64,000 bases of DNA from Datnioides undecimradiatus. Lineage: Eukaryota > Chordata > Actinopteri > Lobotiformes > Datnioididae. This document shows positions 35,116 to 47,399 of the stretch, piece by piece. How positions within the stretch are numbered: position 1 is the stretch's first letter; each line of letters begins with the position of its first letter. The notes beneath the pieces are model-generated. The model saw only the letters and a program-made list of their open reading frames with translations, had not been told where the DNA came from and searched no databases. The translations under genes and the position numbers were made by a program. The stretch lies in assembly GCA_008933995.1 (NCBI GenBank), contig WARS01000016.1, positions 10,402,348 through 10,466,347 of the forward strand. The letters are read 5' to 3'.

Positions 35116-36364
35116 TACTTGAGTTGTCTAAGAAGTGAAAGTACATATATGATATTATATTATATTATTTATTATTATATTACATTACATTACTATGTCC
35201 CGGCTAGTATATTTGAAGATAGTAGGCAGAAATTTCTCACTCAGAATTCATGTTTTATCACTGAGTCTTGCAGTACAAAATATAAGTTGAATACATTTCT
35301 CTTCCATGAATAAGTGTTTATTTTGAACCCATTGTTTACATTGGCTTGACTTACATACTACCCCTGCAGTCACATAATATCTGTATTGCATCCCTCAAGA
35401 CACTAACTATGTGTATCTACATCCTGAGAGTTCATTGGACGCTTTGGCTCCATTTAACTGTGCTGCCGTGCCAGTTGTTGGTGTAGCAGCAAAGGAGTGA
35501 AATCCAATGGTAAGTGTGGCTGGCCACTCACGGCCAACTGCTCACTTCAAATAGTAGCACGGTAGACTGTCGTAATTCTTTTATTTAATCTTTTAACCAC
35601 TTTTTAATTGGCACTCAGCCCATTTTACAAACAAAGACCAGTTCACTAGTCATGGTTCATACCACTGTCAAGTCTGAGGACAAGTATTTCAAGTAGGCTT
35701 GGAGGCTACAAATGTATGATGAGTTTGGGAGACACAGGCATACAGAGTGCCGACCAGGTGGGGTTTGAATTAAAATAACATTAATTTTGTGGTTGCATTA
35801 TGGAAAATTTAGGATGTAATTTCTTTTGTTTGATACCAGAAATGGAAACCTATTGTTATTCTAGACTCCGCTGCATTTACAAACCACTTTAAAATTGGTC
35901 TCTTACAAGTCAAACAACAATATGAAAGTGTAATATCAAATTGCTGGAGTATCCTTCATAAGTTGGCAGACAAAATACTCAGAGTACGTTTTCCATGTGG
36001 ATTGCTGATTCACCAGCAAGAGCTGTCGTTTCCAGTCAGCAGAAGTGGCATGTGCCATATTGTGCTGAATACAAATGGAGTCACTATGTTATAAACAGTG
36101 AACAGTTGCCCCATAGCACCACTCATAGCAAGTGTCAAAAAGTCACGAATACATTTTAAAAGTGTCAGGAAACAATGAAAGATAATTCAGCCTGTTTAAA
36201 TAGACAGAGAGGTGTTAGTTACAAAGGCTGAGCACCACTGTAATCATCAACTTAAGGAAAGGATTTTTCTAATTCTAAGGACCCCTTTCAAGCTAAACAC
36301 ATCTAATCAGACTTTTTCATTTGAACTTTTCTGACATTCAACATTTCTGTGTTTTCTTTCTCAG

Positions 36365-36830
36365 CTTTCAACAGTCCATGGTTGTTAACTGTTGGGATCT
36401 TTGTCATGCACCTGCTGTGATGAGGACGTTATACCGCTGCACCGCCGCACAGTGGCCAAGGCAAGTTGATGTGGTTTCTGCTTTACTCACTGCTGGGTCG
36501 AAGGTCAACCCTCGCACAATTGATGGCTGGACACCGCTTCACAGCGCGTGCCGCTGGAGTCACATATTGTGGCTGTAGCCTCTCCTGCAACACGAGCCGA
36601 ACTGGGAACGTCAGACCAACGGGCGTGCTCCCACACCACCATACCCCTGGCAGCATCCTGCACAGCTCCTTGAAAACTGACTCACACACATTAGAGCTCC
36701 TCCTCTCTCAGCTGCACCTGAAGCCAGGGCTCTGGTAGTGGCGGTGGGAGATCGGCCAGTGAGGTGGCCTGACGAGTGGCCCCCATCACTCCTGTTTGAG
36801 ATGGTAGAAGATCAGTCAGTGTGGTGCCCT
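36365..36830 (+). pseudogene. ankrd49: ankrd49 ankyrin-repeat exon, frame-broken
   Basis: Homology is unmistakable in the pieces (for example DGWTPLHSACRWSH against human DGWTPLHSACKWN, and TLELLLSQ with KPGL against human TLELLLMN with KPGL). They lie in all three frames with stops. The splice acceptor and 3' AATAAA persist. Confidence 0.88.
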
Positions 36831-37377
36831 GTTATGAATGAAAACATATGTGCACACACCTCCGCTGTCCTTGCAGGCTCAATAGACAGCAGGTCAATAA
36901 AATTCTTCCAGACGAAAAAGGAGGAGACATGAAGTTAGCATAATATGAATTGCCACTCATTACTTGAACATAGTTATTCATGAAACGCAGCCATATTATG
37001 GGAAGAATGTAAGAATCCTTGTATGGATGTGGATATACTGTGTCCTTGTGTCCTCAACCTTTCTTTACAACTGTATCGATGATCGTGGTCTCAAGGCAAT
37101 GTATATTTTCTATTCAGATATCATAATAAATGAATGTCGTGTTTGAAATAATGTCCTGATGATGACCAGATGTGTTATTTTCTTCATATTTACTATAGAC
37201 CAAGACTCCAGTTCAGTCTCTATATGAACAGACATCAACATTTACAACATTTATTGTTTTGCACTGTTGACTTTGGAGAGAGCAAGAACACAGCTTAAGT
37301 TTCCTGTTGGAAAGGGTTTCAGCAAGGTAAAGCTGTGAAACTACTGTAAATATAAACTTCGTGTTGTTGTTTTTTAG

Positions 37378-37498
37378 GTGACTGAATTACGCCTTGCTGC
37401 TGAACTCATCCACAGCAGTACATTGATCTCCCTCAGTACCCTGCAGCTTCAACAAACTGCGAACATGCAATCAACCATCTACTCCACCCTGACTATGG
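37378..37498 (+). other. Exon-like 121-bp open segment
   Basis: A T-rich tract ending TTTTTAG precedes it and GTAATT follows. The plus frame is open throughout (VTELRLAAELIHSSTLI at the start). I recognise no protein. It could be a lone exon, a remnant from the ankrd49 neighbourhood, or chance. Confidence 0.2.
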
Positions 37499-37499
37499 G

Positions 37500-38800
37500 T
37501 AATTGCCTAAAAAAACCCCAAACTATCTATTTGATTTTCTGTCATTAAAAATATTTAATAAAAGATTAATACAAGATAATTTTTTTAATGAATTCATTGA
37601 TTCATCATTTCAGCTGTACTTACAATACAGCACTACATATTGTTGGGTGGATTCACAAACATTACATCATAGATTTTTGTAAGTTTTATGTGCAAAAATA
37701 TTGATTTTTCAAGTAAGTAGTAACTACAGCTGTGAAATACTCAAGTACACATTTGAGATACTTGTAATTAAGTAAATGTACTTTGACAGGGGTAGAATGT
37801 AACTCATATCAAGTTAATTCCAAACCTGAAAGATGAAATTAATGTGCTGTGAAGAAATTTGCCCCATGTGTACCAACAGTGGTTTTCACACTATTTTCTG
37901 ATTGTTCATTAATAAGTTAGCAAATTATTTTAACAGAGAGGGATAATGTTTTATCATAGAACGGTGGTTCATATCTGTACTTGTTTGTGCTGATCACCTG
38001 CACTCTCGCTTCTCCTGCCTGCACTAAACTAAATGCTGCTCGTGTTTCCAGATGACTGAGACAGAGGCTACTTCACTTTCTCCTGTGTGCTGTTATAATC
38101 TTCCATTTGCATTAAGGCACGGAGAATGTTTTAGTGAAAACAGAACAGAAGATAAAAAGCAAAGTTCAGACTAATTTGTATCCTTATAAAAGTGATGTAG
38201 CAGGTTAAAGACGTCCCTCTGTCCTGTGGGGGAGTGCACGTGCTGTGCAGCCACAGGCCTCTTTTATGACTTTATGTCATCTTTGTGTCCTTATATCAGT
38301 TCATTGTATTTAAATAAGTGAAGTTCTAATTAGAGCATGAAAAGCACAGAGATGTGTGGCTTTAAAAAATAAGATAAATTACAGATAGTTTTCTTAAGCC
38401 TATAAAACCATTTGTATCATATTTGCTTCATCAGTTTCTGAGACCTCTATCTTATCAACATGATCAATACTTTCCTTAAAAACCTGTTGTATATGACCTG
38501 ACACATGTATTCTGCCCTCTAAAACTTTTTTTCTTACTCTCCCCCTCAGAAACACCAAATGTGTCAAATGTTACACAAAAAAAAATCATAAACAAAATGA
38601 CATGGCAAAAAAATTGTTCCAAAAAGTTTTCAAATTGGATCTGATGTAGATTCAAAGATTGAGTAGCTCCAGGCAATGAGGCAAGAGTTAGCTCATGAGT
38701 CATGACCCCTCTCAGACAGTGCATTAAAAATACTCTCTTTTAGTTTATCCAGAATTTATTCAGATACACAATCCAGACACACATACGACATAAAACAGGA
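37500..38800. other. Intergenic, no gene seen
   Basis: Contains short repeat-like phrases near 37735-37800 (TACTCAAGTACAC, AATTAAGTAAATGTACTTTGACAG), resembling the repeat at 13741. Nothing coding. Confidence 0.5.
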
Positions 38801-38806
38801 ATTAAG

Positions 38807-40060
38807 ATTAAGATTAAGATTTAGAAACCTTTATTGTCCCACAATGGGGAAATTGCATTGTTGCAACAGCAATGGTAAGAGCAGCAATAGTACAATATAG
38901 CAAATAAGCAAATATATACAATAACAAACATAAATATAAGTGTTATGCTAGAGCAGTTTCATTTAACTAAGTGAAAGGCACCCTGCAGAGTTTGAATGTT
39001 GAAAAACAGTGCTGAAATATTTTATTGATACAATTTGAATTTCAATTTCCAATCAAAGGTAACATCAATTTTTAGAGTTTTGTTTCTCTTATTGACATGT
39101 GGGCCAGTACACTAGAGAATAACGTTTATTGTAATATCAGGGCCTATAATGAGAAACTCAGTTTTGTCAGAATTTAGACAAACAGAATTAAGCAGCATCC
39201 AGCCTTTCATAATGACTCAACAGTTGCTTCGGAAATCAAAGGTAGTTTTGAAATGCGTCTAAAATAGTTAATCATTAATAGATCAAAGCCATTTTTTAAA
39301 GTAACAGGGCACAAACTCTCTTATATTGATCGAGGACAGCACAGTGAAAGACAGGTTTATAGAAGTGAATACAGAAGGGCCTCTGGACGGTAGAACCTCT
39401 TTAGAGGGCAAACTATCACGCTGGCAAGAGTTCAGATGAAATGACAGATAGAGGAGAAATTGTCTTTATGAGGTTAGACAAGGTGATGGGAGTAAAATGC
39501 TTTTCAGATTTGGAACACTATTGGATGGATCACAAGAGGCGACTGTTGATTTTGTTTATAAAAATTGATAAATACAATTAACAGTCTTCAGCTGAGTGGC
39601 AGAGTTAACAGCAGGAGCAGGTTGTACAAGCTGTTTGATTGTGCTAAACAGATCTCGGGGATTGTGTTTATTAGTATTAATTAATTCTGAGAAGTAATAT
39701 GTTCTTGCATGCTTTATTTTCAATCTGAACAAAGTCAAAAGCTCTTTTATCTGAAGCAAAATGAACATTAGCTCTGTATTTTTGCATCTGTTCTCAGCCC
39801 TCCTGCAGCCGTGCTTACAGCTAAAGATCAGCATGATTTATCCAGGAGGAGGATTGTGCTGCTGGTTATAGGTGCAATAAGTATTTGTCGTCAAGGAACA
39901 CAGGTTTTTATAATCATTGACCAGACTATCAATGTTACAAAGTTGATAAGGACTATTATTTAAGTCTGAGAAACTAGATGAGCAGTTTAGAGCAGACTCT
40001 TTTAGGTTCTTAAAATGTAGGAACATACTGTTTTGCTTCAGAGTTTGAGAAGTCACAAAC
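38807..40060 (-). mobile_element. Decayed LINE (L2/Rex/jockey-like), minus strand
   Basis: On the minus strand, 40056-39556 is one reading frame broken by a single TAA at about 39844. It contains GCRRAENRCKNTEL and ARTYYFSELINTNKHNPRDL then FSTIKQLVQP, the stretch between endonuclease and RT of fish LINEs. Further on, at about 39210-39135, WMLLNSVCLNSDKTEFLIIGPD matches the end of the RT domain (typical form LNSDKTEVLIIG). The 3' side shows an untranslated-like CTTTATTGTCCCACAATGGGGAAATTGC and (GATTAA)n at 38807-38826. The RT core with the YADD box is missing or unrecognisable. Confidence 0.7.
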
Positions 40061-41090
40061 AGAATACATCTATGATCCTAGCCAAGGTTTAACAGTGACA
40101 GCCCAGGAATAATTACAGGGTCAAGAATGTATACTTGGTAATGAGTTTAACTCATAAGCGATGTTTGGCAATGTGCTGCCCCTGACTAAAAGAATTTGCA
40201 TTTCAAGCAATAGTTAGATGGGTCATGGATAGAGAAATTAGAAATCCCCTCTTTAATTATATTATCATTATTATTATGATTGATGACAAAGGAGGATACA
40301 AAATTCAAAAACTTAAAGCTTAAAAGCTATTATTTGGTTTTGATGGATGATAAATTGAAATGTAGCAGGCAGTTGACTTTAAACATGAATATGGAAGTCG
40401 TCAACAGCAATTTGCCCCCAGGCAAAGCAACAGCAAGGTCTCCACTGTGGCTCTTTCAACTCAGAGTTAAAATAACTGGAGTCTGGAGTTTGACTAAACA
40501 GCAGCAGCCCCCAGTCTTTTGCCATGTAAAGCTTTAATGAAAGCTTCAGGACACTGGTTGTGTGTGACAGAAAACTAGCGCTAAAGTGGTGCAAAGTGAA
40601 CAGATAACTGAAGTTGATAGAGAGATGGCCTTCTGACAGAGGAATAAAAACATACTTTTCCTTAGACCTAACCAAACCACAGCAGTGTGGCATGTTAAAA
40701 TGATTTACTACAGGGTTTTATAACAGCTTAAGAAAGCACAAGTCACTCACATTGTGTTGCAGATGGAAATCAGAATGCAAAAAGTTTCTGTGCAGGACAT
40801 ATTTTGTGTGTAATAACAAGCATGAGTCAATGGAAATTTGATATTAATTAAACATGTAAAAACACATGAAAGAACATGAGAAACAAACAAAGAAAATGGA
40901 CTAAATCCAGTCAAACTGAGATCATATGGCAAGCTGGGCTGAAAGCCTCAGACTCCTGACTGCAAAGGCTTGATCACCACCTGTACCTACTGTCAGTATG
41001 AGGACAACCAACAGAGCTACAACAAGTGTGTTTGATGAGGCAGTGATGAGGTATATTTATATAATTATTTGCTTTCATGAATGGTTTAAC
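40061..41090. other. Intergenic, no gene seen
   Basis: Possibly contains more diverged retroelement sequence (40280-40690), but I could not assign it. No gene. Confidence 0.45.
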
Positions 41091-41122
41091 ATTTAATCAG
41101 TGAGGCTGCTAGTGAATCGTAC

Positions 41123-41230
41123 CTTTTGCAAGTCTGGTTCAGACCTAACCACATCCGTCAGTTCGTCTCCTGCTGGTCCAGACACAGGAGGGAGACCACG
41201 GCGCACGGTCCCAAAGGCGGAGGTCAGATA
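41123..41230 (-). other. GC-rich exon-like segment
   Basis: An island of GC-rich, open minus-strand frame (SAFGTVRRGLPPVSGPAGDE then LTDVVRSEPDLQK) ending CAAAAG before donor GTACG at 41122. There is no clear acceptor upstream and I recognise no protein. It may be a first exon, a repeat piece, or chance. Confidence 0.2.
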
Positions 41231-42217
41231 TTTGCATTAAAGGCAGAGTGAAGCAGCACCTTTATTTCATTTATTACTCCCCCACACATACTCGTTAGAG
41301 CTCAACTCATTAGCTTATCTTGTGTCACTCACAGCACATAAGAACATAATCCAAGTAAGACAATATTATTTTTAAAGGAAAGCTTTCTTATCTACAGTTC
41401 ACTCAGTTCGATGAGAATTGACCACATAAACGTTGTTTTTCTTTAGCTCTCTTTGTTATTTTTCAGCTGAACATTAATGGGTCTACGTCATCTCACAGTC
41501 CACATTGAAACTGGATAAATGTGTGGAGGGTTTTTTGTCTTTTTTTTATTACTATTTTTTAAACTAGGTAAAGGAGAGAAATTAAGATAAGAGATAAGTG
41601 CCCACACTTTACTGATGTTACAGATGTATGTGATAATGGCTGCCATCAAGTGAATCTGTGTAGTGAGCTGTTGGTAAATCCATTTTTCAGATATTCTGAA
41701 GGGCAGGTTTGAAGTATCTCATATTGAGTGTTCAATCTTTGAGTTATTTTCTGCACCATAAGCAGTGGCAATTGAGCCATATTAAAGCGGTGCATCACAT
41801 CTTTTGAATCACGTGTCCTTGATCATTCTTAATTTAACCAGGAAAGCAGCACGTGACTAATGCTCAGGTTTTTCGTTCTCTGTGGCTGGATTTGTGCATT
41901 GCGTTTCTTTCTTGATAAACATCGGTAGGCAATTTTGATTATACGATCTGGCAAAGTTTTTGTTTACAAGATAAGAAAAAAGTTATTCTTTTTGACACTC
42001 GGGTCACTCCACAGAAGTTCATATTACACTGCTGAGTCGACTCTACGTGGCATAGATTTTTACCTGATTATCAGAGCTGTGAGCGCAGAGAGCCTCAGTG
42101 TAGCTTTAAGACTCATCAACACCCCAGAGTATAAAATACATATGGAGAATGAAAAGCAAGCTGCAATTGTTGCCTGTTATGAATGATTATGTTCACTGAC
42201 AGTCTTTGTGCTTTTAA

Positions 42218-42384
42218 CCCCTTATTGGGCAAGTGACCATATTTGAGCACTTGATTTTCTGCATGAAAATAAATGTTCTTTCAAAATGTTACAAAAGTAA
42301 AATGGTCACGTTATGTGCTCCAACAACACTCAGGGGGTGGAAATTTTGAATTTACAAGTATTTCAATGAGTGCCCTTTAAAGGG
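42218..42384. mobile_element. piggyBac-type MITE, 167 bp, TTAA target site
   Basis: Both ends abut TTAA (42214-42217 and 42385-42388), the piggyBac target duplication. The termini are inverted: left CCCCTTATTGGGCA and right, complemented, CCCTTTAAAGGGCA. No coding capacity. Confidence 0.8.
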
Positions 42385-42544
42385 TTAAGGACTTAAAGTA
42401 TAGAGTATGAATGAATGAAACTGTAAGCACTGTAATGTTATTCATTGAAGTACGTATGAGAGTTGTTGAAACATGTATACCACATAAGTCAGTGCTGCCC
42501 CAAGTCACAAATATCTGGACACATACCTGGAGCCAGGGTAGCGG

Positions 42545-42900
42545 TTTCCACCTGTTTCCAGTCTTTATACTAAGCAAGGCAAGGTTCTTTAAACAGCACC
42601 ATTCAGACATAAGGCAATTCAAAGTGCTTCACAGTGACATAAATAAATTTGGACATTAGAGAAACATCAGAATTGCAGTTAATTTACAATGAAAACAAAG
42701 ACTTATGCGTCTAAGTTGATGTAAAGCTGCAGTAAACAGTAAAGTTTTAAATCCTGATTTAAACGACTTGACAGTTTTTGCTGACCTCAGATATCCAAGA
42801 AGCTTCTTCAACAGCTGAGAAGCACAGAAACTAAAAGCTGCTTTACCTTGTTCTGTTTCGACTGTGGGAGCGCTGAGTAAACCTGTCACAGACAACCTGA
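42545..42900 (-). mobile_element. LINE 3' end (ORF2 C-terminus plus 3' UTR), minus strand
   Basis: The minus frame reads LLSAPTVETEQGKAAFSFCA and later SQLLKKLLGYLRSAKTVKSF and FKSGFKTLLFTAAL. This is the C-terminal signature of fish LINE ORF2 (R-T-x-x-G-x-x-AFSF...LW-x-x-LP...FK-x-x-LKT-x-LF). The downstream AAGGCAATTCAAAGTGCTTCACAG is typical of the element's 3' part. 5'-truncated and no longer functional. Confidence 0.75.
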
Positions 42901-45900
42901 GTGGTCTGGATTATTCATAACATACAAGTTAATCAGAGATGTATTTGCTCGATGCTAAGCTCGGCTGTTATCCTCTTGGCTCAAGCTCCATTTTAATGCA
43001 CAGACTTGGGAGCTGTGTCAGTGTTCTCAGCAAATTCCCTGCAAGGAAGCAAACAACTGTATTTAAATCTTGAACCTGACAGATTTCATGTTAAGCTTTT
43101 TAAGGAAAATGTCAATAAAGGCAATGAAGAGTTACCATGGGAATGTGACCCTGTCATGTGAGTCACATGAAATATCTGTTTTTATGTCTATCACAGGATT
43201 CTTATTCATTCACCACACAATAGGAGAATGAGCAACAAGCAAGAAAAGCTGTCTTTGCCATGATGATGAGGACACATCAAATGGTTTTTCTAGCACTTGG
43301 ATAATATTTGTAGAGGGAAAGGGCACGCATGAATACTAATTGACTCAGATGCTTCAAGAACAGCAAACATCACGCTGATTGATTTGTAATTTGCACAATC
43401 AAAGGCAGCAAATCAATTAGCATGCAGAAATCATAATTATTGCTTTGGCTATTGAGAGCAACATTAACTAGTCTAGTATGTGATGTATTTCATTTTCATA
43501 TCACCATAATGCTTCTTCTTCTTCAGCAAAGCATAGCTGCAGATGAAATTGTACCCTGTGACCCAACACAACGTTTAAGAGCTGGACCAATGATTTATCA
43601 GCTGGATGGTTTTCATGGCATCACAGTGAGGAATATCTGTCATTTATCAATTATTGCAGGCTGGCTGGCAGTTGATCAAGCAAGAGAGTGAATGCAAAAA
43701 CGTTACCCCATTTTCCCAGTAAGACGACAAGGAGAGACTTTGGACAGATGAGAGGAGCTGTCATGTTGCTGTATCAACCGCTCAACTCGCTGTCCCTCTG
43801 AAGCTGAAGTGTTTGTATAAAGGGAAGTTATTACAGCTCAAGTCTTGGGATTGGAAGATTTGTTGCTCTAACATCGGGCTCATCAACGCCAAATGTCTTA
43901 CCTTCTGCACCAGGAGTCTGATCAGTATAACTAAACAAGATACAGCATTGAGGGAACTTTATTCGCTAACTATGTATTTGTGTAGTCATGTAGTCATTAG
44001 CGGTCACCACATTTGGACAAAGCGCTGCACACAAAGTTTAATGATGTAACACTCTTGACCTTTGAAATAGTTGTTTCACAAAATCATCTTCACACAAGGT
44101 CCACTGACAAGCCTTCTTATTTTTTTTGCAAAATCTGAACCTGCATCTCGCAGTCATTAAAGTCATTAAATCTGTGACAACTAAGCTGTGCTGTTGGCTG
44201 ATGGAGACTGTCACATGCTCTGAGACAAGTCTGCAAGTACCCCTTAGGTCAGTGTTATTATTATGTCTTTGTTAAGACATGTGAACATACTTTAATGCTG
44301 CAAAAACTCTCTTTTATCTTTTTTGTCTGTTGATCTTTTTCGATGAGAACAGCCACCTACTAAGGCTGAGAGCACAATGCTATGAGAGCAGCGAGACTCA
44401 AATAAAACAGTAAAATACAACCAGACAGCTAATCAAAGAAAGAATGAATTATCCATGAAGACATGTGAAGGCAAAGGGAGCTGCAGATTCAGGTGATTAT
44501 TCTCTGTAGGTTCATCACTATAGTCAGCTACTTTCACATTATCCTAATTATTAGTGTCCATTATAACCACTTAAAAATACTATGTTGAGGGTGCATTATA
44601 ATAATGCCTCATAACTGTGTAAATAAAAAAAAAAAAGGTTGAACAAAAGAAAAAGAAAGATTGTACAAGCTACGGTATGTCATCTCATGTCTCATGTGGC
44701 GGCTTAATATTTAATTTATCTGTTGTGTCAAAGTTAAAAATGTATTTTAAATGAATGGAGAATCATATTGCAGTGCACACCAAGTCCTGACAATTCAAAT
44801 CAATATAAATGACTGTTTGCACAGAGGTGCCAAATCAAAAGTCATCTTATTTCTGAAACAAGATGATGCACCGATGTCTGGTTTAATATTGGCTTTCTAA
44901 AAAAGGAACTTGAATTTATTCAAACATGTAGAGAGTTCATTAAGTTTAATATAAAAAAAAAACATATATGAGACACATAACAGTACGTCTCAGACCCTGT
45001 TTACAGACTCACTCCAGACTATGAGTCACTGAGCTGGGGCTCAGTCATCTCACATAAAGACTGCAAATAGGGTCAGTTACAGTCTGATCAGGCATCTGAA
45101 AGCAAGTTGTGAATATTTAGTAAGTTTAAATAGGTCAGAATCTAAAACTTTACCACACTAAATACATTTTCAAATAACAGACTTTAAAATATTTTCATCA
45201 CCCCTGAGAAGTCACACTTTTGAGACTTATCACAGTCACAGCGGGGAAGTGGAGTTCCTGTGAGTCGCTGTTTAGTCTGTGCTGCATTGTGCTTGGTGTA
45301 ACATCACATCTCTCACTGCAGCCAAAAAACAACCAGTTAAATCAATCCTCAAGGAATTCACGTTGGGATTAAAAAATATAGTTTTCACAACTTTTAATTA
45401 CATATATTTTGTGTACAATCAATGGTTTTTGTTAACTTCATTTGACCACAGTATCTTTCAAGGGAAGGAAACAATACTAATTAGCAAACAGGCTAATTAA
45501 CACCGCCCAAGGGTTATTTAGTAGTGTGTGTGTGTGTGTGTGTGTGTGACTAAGTGTTCGTGGCTATAAGAGTGTGTTTAAAGCATCTAGGGGTATGTCA
45601 GTTCACTCTCTCACCAACCCACATGCAGGAATCTCCTAGGAGCCCTTATCAGTGACAGATAAACCAAAATGTTTAATTGTGTTTTTATCCCAGTTGGAGG
45701 TGTTGGCAAATAGAACGAATGTTAAAGACGACTGCAACTTAACCAAGGAATGCAATGGTATGATGGTATCTCTAAAATGACCAAGGGACTAAGGGAGCAA
45801 AGCAAATACCTGCAGATATAATGTCAGAATTTCCTCTGTCGGTAGCACATACATGTCAGGTGTTCAGTGTCAATATGAGATAGTGATGTGAGTGACAAGA

Positions 45901-47160
45901 ATATATTCACAGCCTGCAGGATTGTCAATCAGTGAAGTGCAGCTGCACTGAAGCTCCTCAGACTGTAGAACAAACATGAAAAGCCTTGCTGAGGGGCTGC
46001 CCTGGTGGTTCAGGACATAAAAAATGAGAAGGACTCAACACTTTGTACAAATTACAGCCACTGGAGCATGAAAAGGCCCATGTGGGACTGATCAAACATA
46101 CAAGTCATGTCCACTCTAGCTGAGCTTGTGATCATAACCGCAGCTATTCAATCTACAATTACTGTTTTGTCTTTCAGTACCAGGGAAATTAATTTGTATT
46201 TTATATTACCTGATGATTTCCCCTGGGGAACAATCCAGCAATAAGGATAAACAGTAATTAAGTGTGGAATGAAGATGAAAATGTCTAGATAATCAACTAC
46301 CAAAGTTCAAATCACAAGCTAAAACCTACAGTGACTAAATACTTTTTATTAAAGATAAAAATCTTCCAAAGACAATGAAGCACAGAGGCTGAGGTGCACA
46401 TGAGTGATTCAGGGAAGCTTGGCAGAACAGCTGGAATCTTTTGAAATGCCACTCTCGTGTCCGTCACAGTAAATATAAAGCTGGTGCCAACAGTCGCTTG
46501 GCTCAGCTTCGCATCGAGACTTTTGCATCACCCTACGTAAAACAACAAGTGTCATATTAACACACTGGTTTTTGTATTAATGAAAACAAAGCTAGGAGAC
46601 CATGTGTTGGACGTGCTGGTAGGTGGATTTGTTACCTCTGGGTAGACAGGCTTGCAGTTTTACTCACTTTCTAGCTATACGTGATGCTAAATAGCTTCTG
46701 GTTGTTATTTCACATTAGCTGCACAGATATGAAAATGGTATCAGTCTCTCATGTTTGACTCATGTGATAAGTGCAATTCCTTAAATGTCAAACTATTCCT
46801 TCATGGTGCTCTTAATGGTAACAAAATGGGTCACTGAAAACAAGTTAAAAGGTAATTAAAGGGCTAAATTTGTTTAATAATTTTTTTAATACTTTCGCTT
46901 CCCTGTTGGAAATTAATGCACAAAACTGCGACATAAGTTACCGCTGAGATGTGGCTGGCTTAGTCGTGTGTGTTTGAACTTTTGTGTGTGGGCTTGTGTC
47001 ACAAAAGGGTGCACACGTGAAATCTTTTGTTGACTTTTTGAGAAGCAAAACTGTGTCTGTGTGACACTGTGTGATCTGTCTTCAGTGTCTTCATATATAT
47101 TTTAATCCATGCAACAGAAGTGTCCGATAATGTGCTTTATCGTGCGCCTGCTCTATCAGT
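42901..47160. other. Intergenic, no gene seen
   Basis: About 4.3 kb without a recognisable gene. A (GT)13-14 microsatellite lies at 45524-45548. A stretch at 46210-46250 (GATTTCCCCTGGGGAACAAT) resembles LINE tails. Open frames such as 43440-43691 plus and 43813-44049 plus show no homology. Confidence 0.5.
45524..45548. repeat. GT microsatellite
   Basis: Uninterrupted GT dinucleotides, about 12-13 units. Confidence 0.95.
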
Positions 47161-47168
47161 TTTCTTAA

Positions 47169-47385
47169 CCAGCTTACTTTGCCGAGGATCACGAGTCCTT
47201 GAGCCAGTCCCAGCACGTATTAGGTGAGTGGTAGAGGAGAGAAAATAGACAGATACCCTGGGTCGCTAGGTCCATCACAAGGACAAACAAAATCCATACA
47301 CTGCAAGCAAACACATTCATCCTGCAGACTGTTTGGGTTTCAATTTGCTGACGTGACCAAGAGGGAGAACATACAAAGTTCACAA
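47169..47385 (-). repeat. Teleost interspersed repeat, minus orientation
   Basis: The complement reads TTGTGATGGACCTAGCGACC, CAGGGTATCTG, CTGGGACTGGCTCAAGGACTC, with CTTTGTATGTTCTCCCTCTTGG upstream. These are diverged forms of a widespread vertebrate repeat (GTGATGGACTGGCGACCTGTCCAGGGTGTA ... GCTGGGATAGGCTCCAGC). Class not certain. Confidence 0.6.
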
Positions 47386-47399
47386 AGAAAAGTCTCAGT

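Larger units (their letters stand above)
30278..36364. other. Long ankrd49 intron
   Basis: 6.1 kb, filled by repeats: an old repeat at 32521-33300, two perfect hairpins, and a Tc1-type MITE at 34751. No nested gene seen; the (A)14 and (T)13-14 homopolymers near 32112 and 34048 are simple sequence. Confidence 0.6.
30059..36830 (+). pseudogene. ankrd49: ankrd49, probable pseudogene (intact 5' coding exon, broken ankyrin exon)
   Basis: ANKRD49 is a small ankyrin-repeat protein (239 residues in human), nuclear and implicated in spermatogenesis. The first coding exon (30059-30277) is open and well conserved. The ankyrin exon starts at 36365 after acceptor TTCTTTCTCAG and joins in the correct phase 0, but reaches TAA at 36386-36388 after LSTVHGC. 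Beyond that, ankyrin pieces appear in different frames: DEDVIPLHR; VDVVSALLTAGSKVNPRTI then DGWTPLHSACRWSH (to about 36563); LLQHE...RQTNGRA; TLELLLSQLHLKPGL (about 36690-36735); and LFEMVEDQSV (about 36796-36825). At least five indels and another stop separate them. AATAAA follows at 36896-36901. The predicted product would be only about 80 residues without ankyrin repeats. Sequencing error could mimic this, but the substitutions between the pieces argue for real decay. Confidence 0.85.
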
